In this document: one piece after another, positions 55,193-63,959 of the stretch
Position numbering within the stretch: the stretch's first letter is position 1
Layout of the letters: each line of letters opens with the position of its first letter
Source of the DNA: Dictyobacter kobayashii
GTDB taxonomy: Bacteria; Chloroflexota; Ktedonobacteria; Ktedonobacterales; Ktedonobacteraceae
Reading direction: 5' to 3'
DNA length: 64,000 nt
Assembly (NCBI RefSeq): GCF_003967555.1
Contig: NZ_BIFS01000002.1
Coordinates: 1,054,001-1,118,000, forward strand
The notes under the pieces: model-generated
Told to the model about the DNA's origin: nothing
Databases searched by the model: none
Seen by the model: the letters and a program-made list of their open reading frames with translations, nothing else
Made by a program: the position numbers and the translations under genes

Positions 55193-55975
55193 TTAGTCCT
55201 GAGTGGTTGTGTCTTCACTGGCCAGGATCAGGTATAGTTGTCGGCGCGTATTGCCCAATAATTCACGCGCAGCCGCAATCTGGGTCGGGGTGCCTTCCTG
55301 GGCTACAGTTCTGACCGCTTTTCCAAGCTGGTGAAAGAGATCTTGCAGCTCCAGCTGGCTATTATCGACCGTATCCGTGACGGATTTCCAGACCGTAGAG
55401 AGCTCATCTTTATGCTCTGCCACATAGGCCTGTCCGGCCTCGGTCAACTGGAACACACGGCGACCTTCCTGCTCTTCAGCCTTGATCAGGCCTTCATCTT
55501 CCAACATTTGCAGGGCTGGATAGACAGAGCCGGGGCTGGGTTGCCAGAGTCCGCCACTGCGCTCACCCACCTGCTGAATAATCTGATACCCATGGGATGG
55601 ATTCTCGGCCAGCAACAGCAAAGTCGCCGAACGGACATCTCCACGTCCTATACGTGGACCACCACGCTCACCACGACGACCACGCGGCCCACGGTGCTCA
55701 GGTCCACCATGACCCTCTCCATGCGGACCACGATGCTCACGCGGCCCAAATTCACCAAAGCCAAAGCCATCTCCCCGGCGACCACGTGGTCCACGGTGCT
55801 CACGATGCTCATGATGTCCAAACTCGGCTGAAGGCTCTCCCCAGCGCTCACGATGCCCACGGTGCTCAAACTGCGCCGGGCCTTCACCATACGGGACTTG
55901 CTGACCCCTGGATGTATGGTGGAATTCTCTTGATTGGCCAAACCATGGCCCTTGATTCATTCCAAAATTTTTCAT
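55193..55975 (-). CDS. PadR-family regulator with His/Arg/Gly-rich N-terminal extension
   Basis: About 260 residues from ATG 55975 (AAAAGGAGTTACCT). Residues 1-115 are low complexity, with HRGPRGRRG and EHRGPHGEGH-like repeats. The PadR winged helix follows: RSATLLLLAENPSHGYQIIQ, WQPSPGSVYPALQMLEDEGL, REQEGRRVFQLTEAGQAY-like region, then a dimerisation helix. PadR proteins repress stress or drug-exporter genes. The His-rich part could bind metals or haem. Its promoter contains AT-rich dyads, suggesting autoregulation. Confidence 0.85.
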   Translation of the reverse strand: MKNFGMNQGPWFGQSREFHHTSRGQQVPYGEGPAQFEHRGHRERWGEPSAEFGHHEHREHRGPRGRRGDGFGFGEFGPREHRGPHGEGHGGPEHRGPRGRRGERGGPRIGRGDVRSATLLLLAENPSHGYQIIQQVGERSGGLWQPSPGSVYPALQMLEDEGLIKAEEQEGRRVFQLTEAGQAYVAEHKDELSTVWKSVTDTVDNSQLELQDLFHQLGKAVRTVAQEGTPTQIAAARELLGNTRRQLYLILASEDTTTQD

Positions 55976-56020
55976 AGGTAACTCCTTTTTATTTAGTCCT
56001 ATTTCTATTCGATGTACTTC

Positions 56021-56052
56021 CGATATACTATCGATATATCTATAATATATCG
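56021..56052. promoter_or_regulatory. Dyad-rich PadR promoter region
   Basis: CGATATA (56021-56027) and TATATCG (56046-56052) flank an inner TATCGATA. The AT-rich dyad resembles PadR operators and sits 46 bases ahead of the padR start, in the divergent region with the radical SAM gene. Confidence 0.5.
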
Positions 56053-56169
56053 GGGAAATGAATTTGTCAAGGCCTATAATGCCTTTTTTGCTGACGGCAA
56101 TCAGAATTAGTAAGATGTAACAAAAGAGGAAATCATTTATAATTAAGAGACGGAAAGGGAGAGAAGGTG

Positions 56170-57054
56170 ATGGAAACAACGCAAAAAGAGGCCCGGAGCA
56201 TTCTGACGGCGCAACACAAAGGCTTTCTGGCAAGTGGGCCATTTCCATTTACGCACGCGCTATCGGCATATACAGGCTGTGGATTTGGACAGACCACCTG
56301 TGGCATGTATTGCTATGCCCAATATCTGCCACAGTGGTCGTTTGGCAGCAACGGAGCCGCCTGGGGAGAAGCGGTACAGGTAAAAATCAATGCCGCTGAA
56401 TTACTGGATGCAGCGCTCAGACGTATGAAAGCAGAGACGCGCCAAAAGCTACGTATCTTTATGAGCAGCACCACCGATCCCTATCAGCCACTAGAACATA
56501 AATATCAAGTCACCAGGCAATGCCTGGAGGTTTTTGCCCGCTATCCCGATCTGAATCTACTGGTGGTCCAGACGCGCTCGCCACTGGCTGAACGCGACCT
56601 GGCACTTTTCTGCCAGCTTCCTTATGCCTGGCTATCAGTAACCATCGAAACAGATGATACAAGCTATTTAAAAAGTCTGAAAGGTGGTCCGCCGCTAGAA
56701 AAACGCTGGCAACTGGTAAAGGCTGCGCGGGAGGCAGGCATCCACACACAGATCACGGTCAGCCCTTGTCTGCCTTATACTAACTTTGAGAATTTTGGGC
56801 AGCGTTTACTGCACAGCGGCGCACAGCGTATCGTAGTAGATACCGTTGTAGATGGGGATGGTTCGGGAGGCACGCGCACGGCTCGCAGTCCATTTGCCAG
56901 ACAAGAACCGACCTGGGCCGCCACGACTCCCGCCCACCAGCTCTATAAGTACCTGCTAGCTCAGTCAACCGCGCAGGAGATAGAAATTGGCTGGAGCACT
57001 GCTGGTTTCTGTGGCATCAGACAGGGAGCGGAGTGGCAGCCGCTTCACACATAA
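56170..57054 (+). CDS. SPL-like radical SAM protein with atypical cysteine spacing
   Basis: 294 residues from ATG 56170, behind GAGAAGG. Residues about 35-50 hold TGCGFGQTTCGMYCYAQ: three Cys spaced CX6CX3C instead of the radical SAM CX3CX2C, but followed by the YCYA aromatic context common in this group. Later stretches (FMSSTTDPYQPLE, LLVVQTRSPLAERD, LSVTIETDD, VSPCLPY) match the spore-photoproduct-lyase-like radical SAM group. The reaction is unknown. Its 3' end overlaps the convergent LysR gene by 38 bases. Confidence 0.7.
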   Translation: METTQKEARSILTAQHKGFLASGPFPFTHALSAYTGCGFGQTTCGMYCYAQYLPQWSFGSNGAAWGEAVQVKINAAELLDAALRRMKAETRQKLRIFMSSTTDPYQPLEHKYQVTRQCLEVFARYPDLNLLVVQTRSPLAERDLALFCQLPYAWLSVTIETDDTSYLKSLKGGPPLEKRWQLVKAAREAGIHTQITVSPCLPYTNFENFGQRLLHSGAQRIVVDTVVDGDGSGGTRTARSPFARQEPTWAATTPAHQLYKYLLAQSTAQEIEIGWSTAGFCGIRQGAEWQPLHT

Positions 57055-57928
57055 ACTCGCGCGTCACCGTCAAAAAGGCATTGAGAGCTGGCGAAAGCCA
57101 TTTCTCTTTATGCCAGAGTACCTGCGTGTGAACATGAAATTCATGTCCCGGCCAGTGCAGGGCAACCATGCGCCCCTGGGCAATTTCCTTTGCCACAGTA
57201 ATAGCAGGCAAAAAAGCAATCCCCATCGAAGCCATCACACACTGTTTGATAGCTTCTACACTGGTAAAGTCCAGGTTGGTGGTGGGACGCACCCCAGCTT
57301 CATTTAGGGCACGTTCAAAGACAACCCGATAGCTGCATCCAGCCTCAGTCAACAGGAACGGCTCACCATCCAGATCCTCTGGCTGGATAGCTGGCAACTG
57401 GACCAGGCGATGATCGGGAGCCACCAGGATCAATAATGGTTCGATTATCAGCTGCTCAATTACCAGCGCGGTTGAGCGTTGCGGCTCATCAATGACAAAT
57501 GCGACATCCACCACGCCATCGCTAACACTGCGACGCAGATCATCATATGGAGTAGGTCGAAAGATCAACCTCACCTGTGGATAACGATCGCGGAACAGGC
57601 GCAGGAGCGCCGGCAAGCGATAAATACAGAGCGTCTCGGGCGCGCTGATGGTCAGCGAACCACTGGGAACATCACCAGCAGTAACCGCCTCGCGAGCCTC
57701 TTCAGAAAGCGTCAAGATCTTTTCCGTATAAGGAAGAAAGCGTTTTCCAGCATCGGTCAAGGCGATACGTTTGCCCAGGCGATCAAATAGCCGCACCCCC
57801 AGTTCCTCTTCCAAAGCCTGCATTTGAGCCGTAACACTGGACTGCACATAATTGAGAGATTGAGCTGTACGGCTGAAACTTAAGGTGGTCGCAACCATAC
57901 GAAAAGTAACCAGTTGACGCAACTCCAT
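57017..57928 (-). CDS. LysR-family transcriptional regulator
   Basis: 303 residues. Winged helix at the N-terminus (QLVTFRMVATTLSFSRTAQ, SLNYVQSSVTAQMQALEEEL), then linker and the periplasmic-binding-like effector domain (GSLTISAPETLCIYRLPALL, VDVAFVIDEP, MASMGIAFLPA). Divergent from a 43-residue membrane peptide gene, which may be its target; typical LysR genes control the divergent neighbour. Confidence 0.92.
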   Translation of the reverse strand: MELRQLVTFRMVATTLSFSRTAQSLNYVQSSVTAQMQALEEELGVRLFDRLGKRIALTDAGKRFLPYTEKILTLSEEAREAVTAGDVPSGSLTISAPETLCIYRLPALLRLFRDRYPQVRLIFRPTPYDDLRRSVSDGVVDVAFVIDEPQRSTALVIEQLIIEPLLILVAPDHRLVQLPAIQPEDLDGEPFLLTEAGCSYRVVFERALNEAGVRPTTNLDFTSVEAIKQCVMASMGIAFLPAITVAKEIAQGRMVALHWPGHEFHVHTQVLWHKEKWLSPALNAFLTVTREFMCEAAATPLPV

Positions 57929-58083
57929 GGCTTATCCTCTTATCATTTTTTTTGATCCATACTATCAAAAACAATTCCTTGACTCGATAATAACATAGAT
58001 GTACACTTGAAACAAGGGTATTGAAATAGATATACAGGATTTATAAACCAGTCATTATTATGAAGCAGACGAAAGGAAAGACC

Positions 58084-58215
58084 ATGGTAATCATGCTATT
58101 AGTACTTCTACTTATCCTTCTGGATCTGGCGGCATTACGCTGGGGAGTTGATAGTCGAGATAACATCGATAGTCCCGAATGGACAAAACGAGCACAACGT
58201 CATTTTAACATTTAA
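58084..58215 (+). CDS. 43-residue membrane mini-protein
   Basis: ATG 58084 with GAAAGGAAAGACC ahead. Translates to one hydrophobic helix (MVIMLLVLLLILLDLAALRW) and a charged tail (GVDSRDNIDSPEWTKRAQRH). The strong ribosome-binding site, clean helix/tail design and following terminator support a real gene. No family recognised. Confidence 0.6.
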   Translation: MVIMLLVLLLILLDLAALRWGVDSRDNIDSPEWTKRAQRHFNI

Positions 58216-58276
58216 GTGCACATAGATGATTATGAACACTTCAAAGGAGAAGGATCATAAATAATAATGTAGGAAT

Positions 58277-58333
58277 AATAAGCGACATCACCGTCAGAAG
58301 ACTACCCTGGTGCTGACAGTGATGTCGCTTATT
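58277..58333. terminator. Bidirectional terminator
   Basis: AATAAGCGACATCAC (58277-58291) pairs perfectly with GTGATGTCGCTTATT (58319-58333), and CGTCAG/CTGAC extends the stem inward. It lies between the mini-protein and the convergent SDR gene. Confidence 0.75.
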
Positions 58334-58335
58334 TG

Positions 58336-59286
58336 TTATCTGGCCTGCTCCTGATACCAATGTATGGTATGCTGGAGCGCCTCAGCTAAAGGTGTAGGTT
58401 TAACAGTAAAAGTCTGCTCAAACAAGCTTGAATCAACGATCTGTGGTTCCAGATATTGATAAAAAAGTTCCTTGTACTCATAGGCAAAGGTCTCATCAAA
58501 AACGCCAAACTCCCGAGCCTGTTCAACTGACGAAACATTTAAAATCTCTAGTGGATGGCCCAGCGCCTTGCCGACAAGCAAGCAAACCTCACGCGTTGTA
58601 GGAGCCTTTACAACCGGCAAGAGCCATTCCCGTCCCATAGCCTCCTCATGATCACCTAATATAGCCAGGCCACGAGCAATATCAGGCATATAGCTATAGC
58701 TATGAGGCAGATCTATATCCCCCATAGTTGCCACTGGCTGATTATTCAATGCAGACGGGAAAAAGTATTGGCCCAGGAACGAATTAAGTACCTGCGGACC
58801 AAAGAAATCGGCAGCCCGGGCCAGAGCAACCTGCACCTTTCCGGTGCGATGAGCCTGTAAGTAGCCCCAGGCTAATTCTGCGCGCAGGCGCCCTTTACGC
58901 GAAGTAGCCAGGTGAGGAGTAGCCTCAGTCATCGGCTGTCCCTGCGTCTCCCCATAGAGATAGAGCGTATCGATAACAACCAGCCGGGCACCAGCCGAAG
59001 CAGCACCCTCAATCAAGTTCTCTTGTAACCTTGGCAACACTTCTGGCCAGTGTTGATAAGGAGCATGAGTACAATTATAGACAACGGCCGCTCCATGGCA
59101 GAGATCCTGCACCAATGGCAATTGTGAGGCATCTCCGGCAACCAGTTCAGCTCCCGCCGGAACCTGTCCATGACCACTACGATTCACCAGGCGTACGCTC
59201 TTTCCCTGCTTTAGCAATTCAGTGGCTAACGAAATACCAACAGGCCCGGTCCCAAAAATGAGATGTAATTCTTCAGGTGCATTCAT
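58336..59286 (-). CDS. NAD-dependent epimerase/reductase family protein
   Basis: 316 residues. Rossmann opening LIFGTGPVGISLATELL (GxGxxG-like), GDASQLPLVQDL, YNCTHAPYQHWPEVLP, VVIDTLYLYGETQG. An atypical extended SDR: TLYLYG takes the place of the usual YxxxK region. A 15-base TetR-type palindrome at 59317-59331 lies in its promoter and matches the one before the next-upstream TetR gene, so it is probably the regulator's target. Confidence 0.82.
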   Translation of the reverse strand: MNAPEELHLIFGTGPVGISLATELLKQGKSVRLVNRSGHGQVPAGAELVAGDASQLPLVQDLCHGAAVVYNCTHAPYQHWPEVLPRLQENLIEGAASAGARLVVIDTLYLYGETQGQPMTEATPHLATSRKGRLRAELAWGYLQAHRTGKVQVALARAADFFGPQVLNSFLGQYFFPSALNNQPVATMGDIDLPHSYSYMPDIARGLAILGDHEEAMGREWLLPVVKAPTTREVCLLVGKALGHPLEILNVSSVEQAREFGVFDETFAYEYKELFYQYLEPQIVDSSLFEQTFTVKPTPLAEALQHTIHWYQEQAR

Positions 59287-59316
59287 GACACAATCTCCTT
59301 GAATATAATTAAAAAA

Positions 59317-59331
59317 TTTAACGTTGTTAAA
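59317..59331. promoter_or_regulatory. Candidate TetR operator in the SDR promoter
   Basis: TTTAACGTTGTTAAA, dyad TTTAAC/GTTAAA, 31 bases ahead of the SDR start. Its complement recurs with 12 of 15 matches at 59992-60006. Confidence 0.7.
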
Positions 59332-59357
59332 TACAGCGCAAAAAAAAGAGCAGCAAG

Positions 59358-59984
59358 CTAACTCTTTTCTTTATTTTTCCACGCTGCCAGCTGATCACGA
59401 ATAGCCTGTTGCATAAGGTTCCTGGCTCGCTGTTCACCATCGTGAATACGATCAACCAGCATCAGACTCACAAGACCATGCAAGAGACTCCAGATTATCT
59501 CAGTTGCTCCCAATGGATCAGGAAGGGAAATCTCAACTTCTTGCGACCACTCAATCAGCACTTTTTGTGTGAGGTCACAAACATCATGCACAGCCAGCAA
59601 TGTAGCCTCCCTATCCAAGGGCACTCCACCCAGACCATGCATCAACTGATACAACTCGCGATTATGAACGGCAAAGTCCCAGTAAGCATTGGCCATATCA
59701 AACATCTGCACCTCAAACTCGTCAGACCTGATCCTGGCCTGCTGCATAGCTTCCAATAGTCGCTCAAAACCCGTTTGTAAAAGCGCTAGCAACATCGCTT
59801 CTTTGTTAGCAAAGTACTCATAGACCATCGGGCCGCTGTACTCGATCTGCTCGCCTACCTTACGAATAGTCACGGCAGACCAGCTATCTTGCCGGGCAAT
59901 CTGCAGCGCAGCATCCAAAATAGCCTGCCGGGTAATCTGCCTTTCACGTTCGCGACGTTCCTTGATCCCCATCATTATCACCAT
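59358..59984 (-). CDS. TetR-family transcriptional regulator
   Basis: About 208 residues. Helix-turn-helix ITRQAILDAALQIARQDSWS, TIRKVGEQIEYSGPMVYEYF ANKEAML; C-terminal helical ligand domain. The frame opens at TTG 59999, inside the operator; ATG 59984 or one of the following ATGs (59975, 59972) is more likely. Same strand as the SDR gene directly downstream, with shared operators. Confidence 0.87.
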   Translation of the reverse strand: MVIMMGIKERRERERQITRQAILDAALQIARQDSWSAVTIRKVGEQIEYSGPMVYEYFANKEAMLLALLQTGFERLLEAMQQARIRSDEFEVQMFDMANAYWDFAVHNRELYQLMHGLGGVPLDREATLLAVHDVCDLTQKVLIEWSQEVEISLPDPLGATEIIWSLLHGLVSLMLVDRIHDGEQRARNLMQQAIRDQLAAWKNKEKS

Positions 59985-59991
59985 TAAATTA

Positions 59992-60006
59992 TTTAACAAC
60001 GTTCAG
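59992..60006. promoter_or_regulatory. Candidate TetR autoregulatory operator
   Basis: TTTAACAACGTTCAG, matching the reverse complement of the 59317 site at 12 of 15 positions, directly before the TetR start. Confidence 0.6.
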
Positions 60007-60099
60007 TACAGTCATATAATAAGGGATATTTACCCCACTGTCAAGTCTTTATGGGTGAGAAATATCCCTTATTATTAATTACTAATATTCAGAGTACGA

Positions 60100-60912
60100 C
60101 TACACACTATGCAAAAAAGCAGTGGTAGCCTGAATAAACGCGGAATAATTATCGCGGCGAATATTATGGCCGGTCCCGGCAATATGAGCCAGTTGCCCAT
60201 ACCGCCAATACTGTAAAGCATCCTGTGCGATTTGTGGCGTAACAATGGCATGCAAAGCATTATCGCCCGTGATCAAGAGTACTGGACACTCTACGTTAGC
60301 CGCCAGTTCGCGCCAGGATTGCTGCAGGGATCTAATCTGCTGAAAAACGGCCGGATCAACATCGATTTTGGCATCGACCCACGGCTCATACTCTTCCTCA
60401 TCCCATTTAGGATTCTCAGTTCGCACACTGGCCAACAACTCATCCCTTGTCATCTGCTTCAAACCAGCCAACCAGTTAGCCATGGGGGATGGTCGCGATC
60501 CATTATTTGTACTGTTCTCTGCTCGATCAACCAGAGGAGGATCTTCAAGTAAAATAGCCCGCACCAGTTCTGGATATTGCGCAGCCACCGTCAGGGCGGT
60601 CATGCCTCCCATTGAATGGCCAAGCAGATATGGCCGCTCCAAATTGAGAGCTTGAATCAGGCCTGCGACATCGGCTGCCAATGCCTCATAGGCAAAACCA
60701 GTTGCCAGCCCATCGGAATGCCCATGACCACGAGCATCGGGCATGATGACGGTATAATCGTCTTCTAACACATGCGCAATATGTTTCCAACACAACCCAC
60801 TATCAGTTACACCATGCAAAAGAATAATAGCTGGCTTCTGTGCATCACCAGTTTGATAATAATGAATTTTAATACCATTAGCATTAATAGTACTTTCACG
60901 CCATTGTGCCAT
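60100..60912 (-). CDS. Alpha/beta hydrolase
   Basis: 270 residues from ATG 60912 (AAGGAGGTAACCTTT). ILLHGVTDSGLCW oxyanion loop, PDARGHGHSDG, nucleophile elbow LLGHSMGGMTAL (Ser), a late Asp in LLITGDNALHAI and His in GTGHNIRRDN. A cytoplasmic esterase/lactonase-type enzyme of the C-C hydrolase/enol-lactonase group; substrate unknown. Confidence 0.88.
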   Translation of the reverse strand: MAQWRESTINANGIKIHYYQTGDAQKPAIILLHGVTDSGLCWKHIAHVLEDDYTVIMPDARGHGHSDGLATGFAYEALAADVAGLIQALNLERPYLLGHSMGGMTALTVAAQYPELVRAILLEDPPLVDRAENSTNNGSRPSPMANWLAGLKQMTRDELLASVRTENPKWDEEEYEPWVDAKIDVDPAVFQQIRSLQQSWRELAANVECPVLLITGDNALHAIVTPQIAQDALQYWRYGQLAHIAGTGHNIRRDNYSAFIQATTAFLHSV

Positions 60913-61312
60913 AAAGGTTACCTCCTTGTTGATCAACACTCAACATGCACATAATCACCGTCCAGTATATCATATCAAAATACGCGCTGGAGAAAGGTGC
61001 GGAGGACAATGGAAGATGAATCCTACCGCTCCTTAAACGCACATAAGCTCAACATTTTGGGTAGCATTGCAAATGCAATGCTACCCAAAATGTTACATTT
61101 CTTGACACATCGCACTTATTAATACAGAATTAATAGACGTAGCAGACAATTCCATGGTAGATTTTGTTCTGCGAAAACAATTACTTTTATAGCGTCCTTA
61201 GGATAGTTTTATGTAGAGTAACAACAACTACTATAACACAAGAAATAGAACATTGCAGCAAGGATACTATAAAAATAGTTGCCATACCTGAGTAGCTAAT
61301 TAAAGGTGCATT
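60913..61312. other. Spacer with 21-bp palindrome
   Basis: AACATTTTGGGTAGCATTGC-type stem, 61051-61071 with 61074-61094, two-base loop and no GC block. No gene is evident elsewhere in the spacer. Confidence 0.65.
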
Positions 61313-61932
61313 GTGGGTAAAGACAATATCGATGCAAGCCTGGGCCTTGCCTTCAGTCTTGCGTTGTTCGAGCGGTATCGAAAAAATGGCCTGTTACACG
61401 CAGAGCTGCATCACGTACCAGGCATTCGTGGACGTTGTAAGGGATTTTTGCACCTAGTAGAGGGAAGGTTATCACTTGCTATATCGAGGACAAAGAGGGT
61501 CATCGTCACTCCTCAAGCAAGGAGATTCTGGCCAGGGTTGATAGCGAGCGTGGGCCATTCGAGTGGACGCTGTCACCCCATCCCACTCCACCTTCCTCAA
61601 ACCCAAGGCCAGATATAACTACGCGTCCGTTACAGAATTCGCCTGTACCAAAGACCACAGCTCCTCTTGACCTTAGCAGGCTGGAAGGCTGGACATCCAG
61701 ACAAAAGTTGATGTTATCTATTGTCTATGATTTGATCGATGCGACTGCAAACATCGAGGAAATCAAATCCAAGTCGCCTCTTCCACCCGCGGTGACAGAA
61801 GAGGCCCTGCGCGTTTTATTGTCGATGAAATTGATAGTGATTTCGGTGTATGTAGGAGGGAAATCATCATGGCAAACTTTTCAACCCCTGAGACACCCCT
61901 GCCCAGAAAAGATTGGTCGCCAGCTGAGGTAG
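61313..61932 (+). CDS. Unknown protein gene with one frame slip
   Basis: Frame 61313-61464 (GLLHAELHHVPGIRGRCKGF) continues in another frame after 61462-61466 if one base is added: EGKVITCYIEDKEGHRHSSS, then a Pro-rich linker and QKLMLSIVYDLIDATANIEE, EALRVLLSMKLIVISV to 61932. That gives about 206 residues with even codon use. I recognise no domain. The GTG start at 61313 has AAAGGTG ahead. The end overlaps the next gene by 64 bases, suggesting coupled expression. Confidence 0.55.
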
Positions 61933-63017
61933 TAGTTAAGCGAGAGGCCAATAATGGGAATCCGCTGGTCCAATGGTGGTATAGGACAACCTCGATGGCG
62001 GAAGTTAGCTCTGATGCAAGTTTCGTTAAACGCGAAACGGTGCGTAAATCACAGCTGCTCAGTACGGTGCTGTTTTATTATATTATCGTAGTCATTGTAT
62101 TCCTCCCCTGCTGCCTTCTCCTTCCCCAGCCAGCGATTGTCTGGGCCGACCTTGGTCTGGTTATCTCCGGCTTTGTAGCTCTTTTCTTAAACAGGCAAGG
62201 TTACGCACTGGCCGCTTCATTGACGGTTGTGATTATGTTTGAGCTCATGCTGAGCCTGGCACTAGGGCTGATCACACCACTTGATGAGCCAAGCATCCAG
62301 CTCTATGATCTCTATATCATGGGTGAACTGCTAGCTGTATCATTGTTGCCGGCTCGTAGTGTATTTATCTTTGCCATTGTTAATTGTCTCTTAATATTGA
62401 CAAGCATGCTCTATCAACCGCACACAACATTCTTTAATATAGATATGCAAACCCAGTTTATTCCGACTATAGTCAGGCCCATTGCCTTGCAATTTATCGT
62501 GGCAGGTGTCTCATTCGTGTGGGTACAGAGCACAACCAAAGCGATTGCACGCGCTGATCGTGCTGAAATGGTCGCGACGCTGGAACATGCACTGGGAGAT
62601 CAAAAACGTGAGCTAGAAGAGGGCATTGAACAGATATTGCAAACCCACGTTGCGGTGGCCAATGGCAACTACAATGCACGCGCCCCACTAACACAAGATA
62701 ACTCACTGTGGCAGATCGCTCGGGCACTCAATACGTTGCTTGTACGTTTACAACGGGCCGCCCTGGCCGAAAAAGAACTACAGCGTGTAGAGCAAGCGGT
62801 CACCGCCTCAGTTCGTGCGGTACAGCACGCAGAGCTACAACACCAATCCCCTCGTATCCCTTTTACACAGACGGCCATTGATCCACTTATCGCCGTACTA
62901 CAGGGCAAGACATTATCCTATACACAATCGCCAATGTCGCAACAAAATATGATATACGCCCCCTTCCCCTCTGAAGGAGGACGCTTATCGCATCCTGATC
63001 AGACCAGATATCCTTAA
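61869..63017 (+). CDS. Membrane protein with HAMP-like and coiled-coil tail
   Basis: 382 residues, ATG 61869 behind GTAGGAGGGAAATCATC. A 65-residue polar N-terminus precedes six hydrophobic helices (about 65-215), then a helical stretch (TTKAIARADRAEMVATLEHA to LEEGIEQILQTHVAVANGNY) resembling a HAMP linker (NGNYNARAPLTQDN... LWQIARALNTLL). There is no kinase, cyclase or chemotaxis output domain after it, so it may signal through a partner such as the overlapping upstream product. Confidence 0.65.
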   Translation: MANFSTPETPLPRKDWSPAEVVVKREANNGNPLVQWWYRTTSMAEVSSDASFVKRETVRKSQLLSTVLFYYIIVVIVFLPCCLLLPQPAIVWADLGLVISGFVALFLNRQGYALAASLTVVIMFELMLSLALGLITPLDEPSIQLYDLYIMGELLAVSLLPARSVFIFAIVNCLLILTSMLYQPHTTFFNIDMQTQFIPTIVRPIALQFIVAGVSFVWVQSTTKAIARADRAEMVATLEHALGDQKRELEEGIEQILQTHVAVANGNYNARAPLTQDNSLWQIARALNTLLVRLQRAALAEKELQRVEQAVTASVRAVQHAELQHQSPRIPFTQTAIDPLIAVLQGKTLSYTQSPMSQQNMIYAPFPSEGGRLSHPDQTRYP

Positions 63018-63039
63018 ACCTGACACATATTGTACAGGG

Positions 63040-63073
63040 AGACTTATCCTTCTCCGCAAGGATAAGTCTTTTT
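63040..63073 (+). terminator. Intrinsic terminator
   Basis: AGACTTATCCTT (63040-63051) with AAGGATAAGTCT (63058-63069), then TTTT. Follows the membrane signalling gene. Confidence 0.85.
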
Positions 63074-63083
63074 ATGTGTGTGG

Positions 63084-63788
63084 TTACTGATACCTGTGAT
63101 CTCGGCGCCGTAAATAGAAATCAGCAAACAGGACAATGGCAATAGTGATGGCAGGAGCGATAAATTGGAGCCAGGGGAAAGCGGCAAAGACGTTTTGCAG
63201 GCTATCATCGCCCAGGAAAATATGCGCAGCGGTCCAGGCTAGAATCACACATGCTACATCCAGCAGCCAGGGTAAATGATCCATCATATTGGCAAGCAGT
63301 GAGCTGCCAATCAACAAAATCGCGATGCTCAACAACAGGCCAATGACCAGAAAAATAATATTGCCCTCAGCCAGGGCACCTACCGCCAACACATTATCTA
63401 AACTCATAGTGGCATCGGCCACTAAAATCGTAGCCAGCGAAGCCCAGATACCATTTGAACCGCGTTGAGTCAGTTTGTCTTGTTCAGACTGCTTTTCAGC
63501 ATCCGATTTATGGGCATCTTTACTGCGATCTCCCAACAGCCGTATAGAGATGACCAGCAAAATAATACTGCCAAAGACACCTAGAAAAGGGATCTGTAAC
63601 AACATAGTGGCTGCAATGGCAAAGATAATACGCAAAATAATTGCTCCACCACCACCAAATAAAATTGCCCAGGTACGTTGATGGCGCGGCAAACCAGCCG
63701 CGGCAGCCCCAATCACCAGGGCATTATCACCGCTTAAGATCAGATCAGATAGTACGATACCACCAATTGCAGTCAGCCAATGAAGCAT
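63084..63788 (-). CDS. TerC-family (YjbE-like) membrane protein
   Basis: About 234 residues from ATG 63788 (AAGGAGTGTCTGG); the frame opens further upstream at 63911 without support. Seven to eight helices with the paired acidic motifs LSGDNALVIGAAAAGLP and DATMSLDNVLAVGALA, which mark TerC/Alx/YjbE proteins. A charged cytoplasmic loop (DRSKDAHKSDAEKQSEQDK) separates the two halves. Family members handle metal ions, notably manganese efflux during export of metalloproteins. No yybP-ykoY riboswitch is visible ahead. Confidence 0.9.
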   Translation of the reverse strand: MLHWLTAIGGIVLSDLILSGDNALVIGAAAAGLPRHQRTWAILFGGGGAIILRIIFAIAATMLLQIPFLGVFGSIILLVISIRLLGDRSKDAHKSDAEKQSEQDKLTQRGSNGIWASLATILVADATMSLDNVLAVGALAEGNIIFLVIGLLLSIAILLIGSSLLANMMDHLPWLLDVACVILAWTAAHIFLGDDSLQNVFAAFPWLQFIAPAITIAIVLFADFYLRRRDHRYQ

Positions 63789-63927
63789 CCAGACACTCCT
63801 TACACAATATACAAATATTACAATTTCCACATCATCCCGATAAGCTGATCCAAAAAAGCAGCAAGGGACCACAACCCACATAATATGGGATAGATAGTTA
63901 AACGTAAGCAATTTTAAAATATCAAAT

Positions 63928-63959
63928 CAAAAAGGAGTGACGCAAATCTGCATCACTCC
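63928..63959 (-). terminator. Intrinsic terminator at the right edge
   Basis: GGAGTGACGCA (63934-63944) pairs with TGCATCACTCC (63949-63959) with one mismatch. On the minus strand five T follow, so it probably ends a gene lying beyond 64000, upstream of terC. Confidence 0.7.

Noticed and set aside
55597..55977. Asp/His-rich open frames opposite the PadR gene
   Set aside because: Antisense of the low-complexity HRG-rich coding region. No ribosome-binding site.
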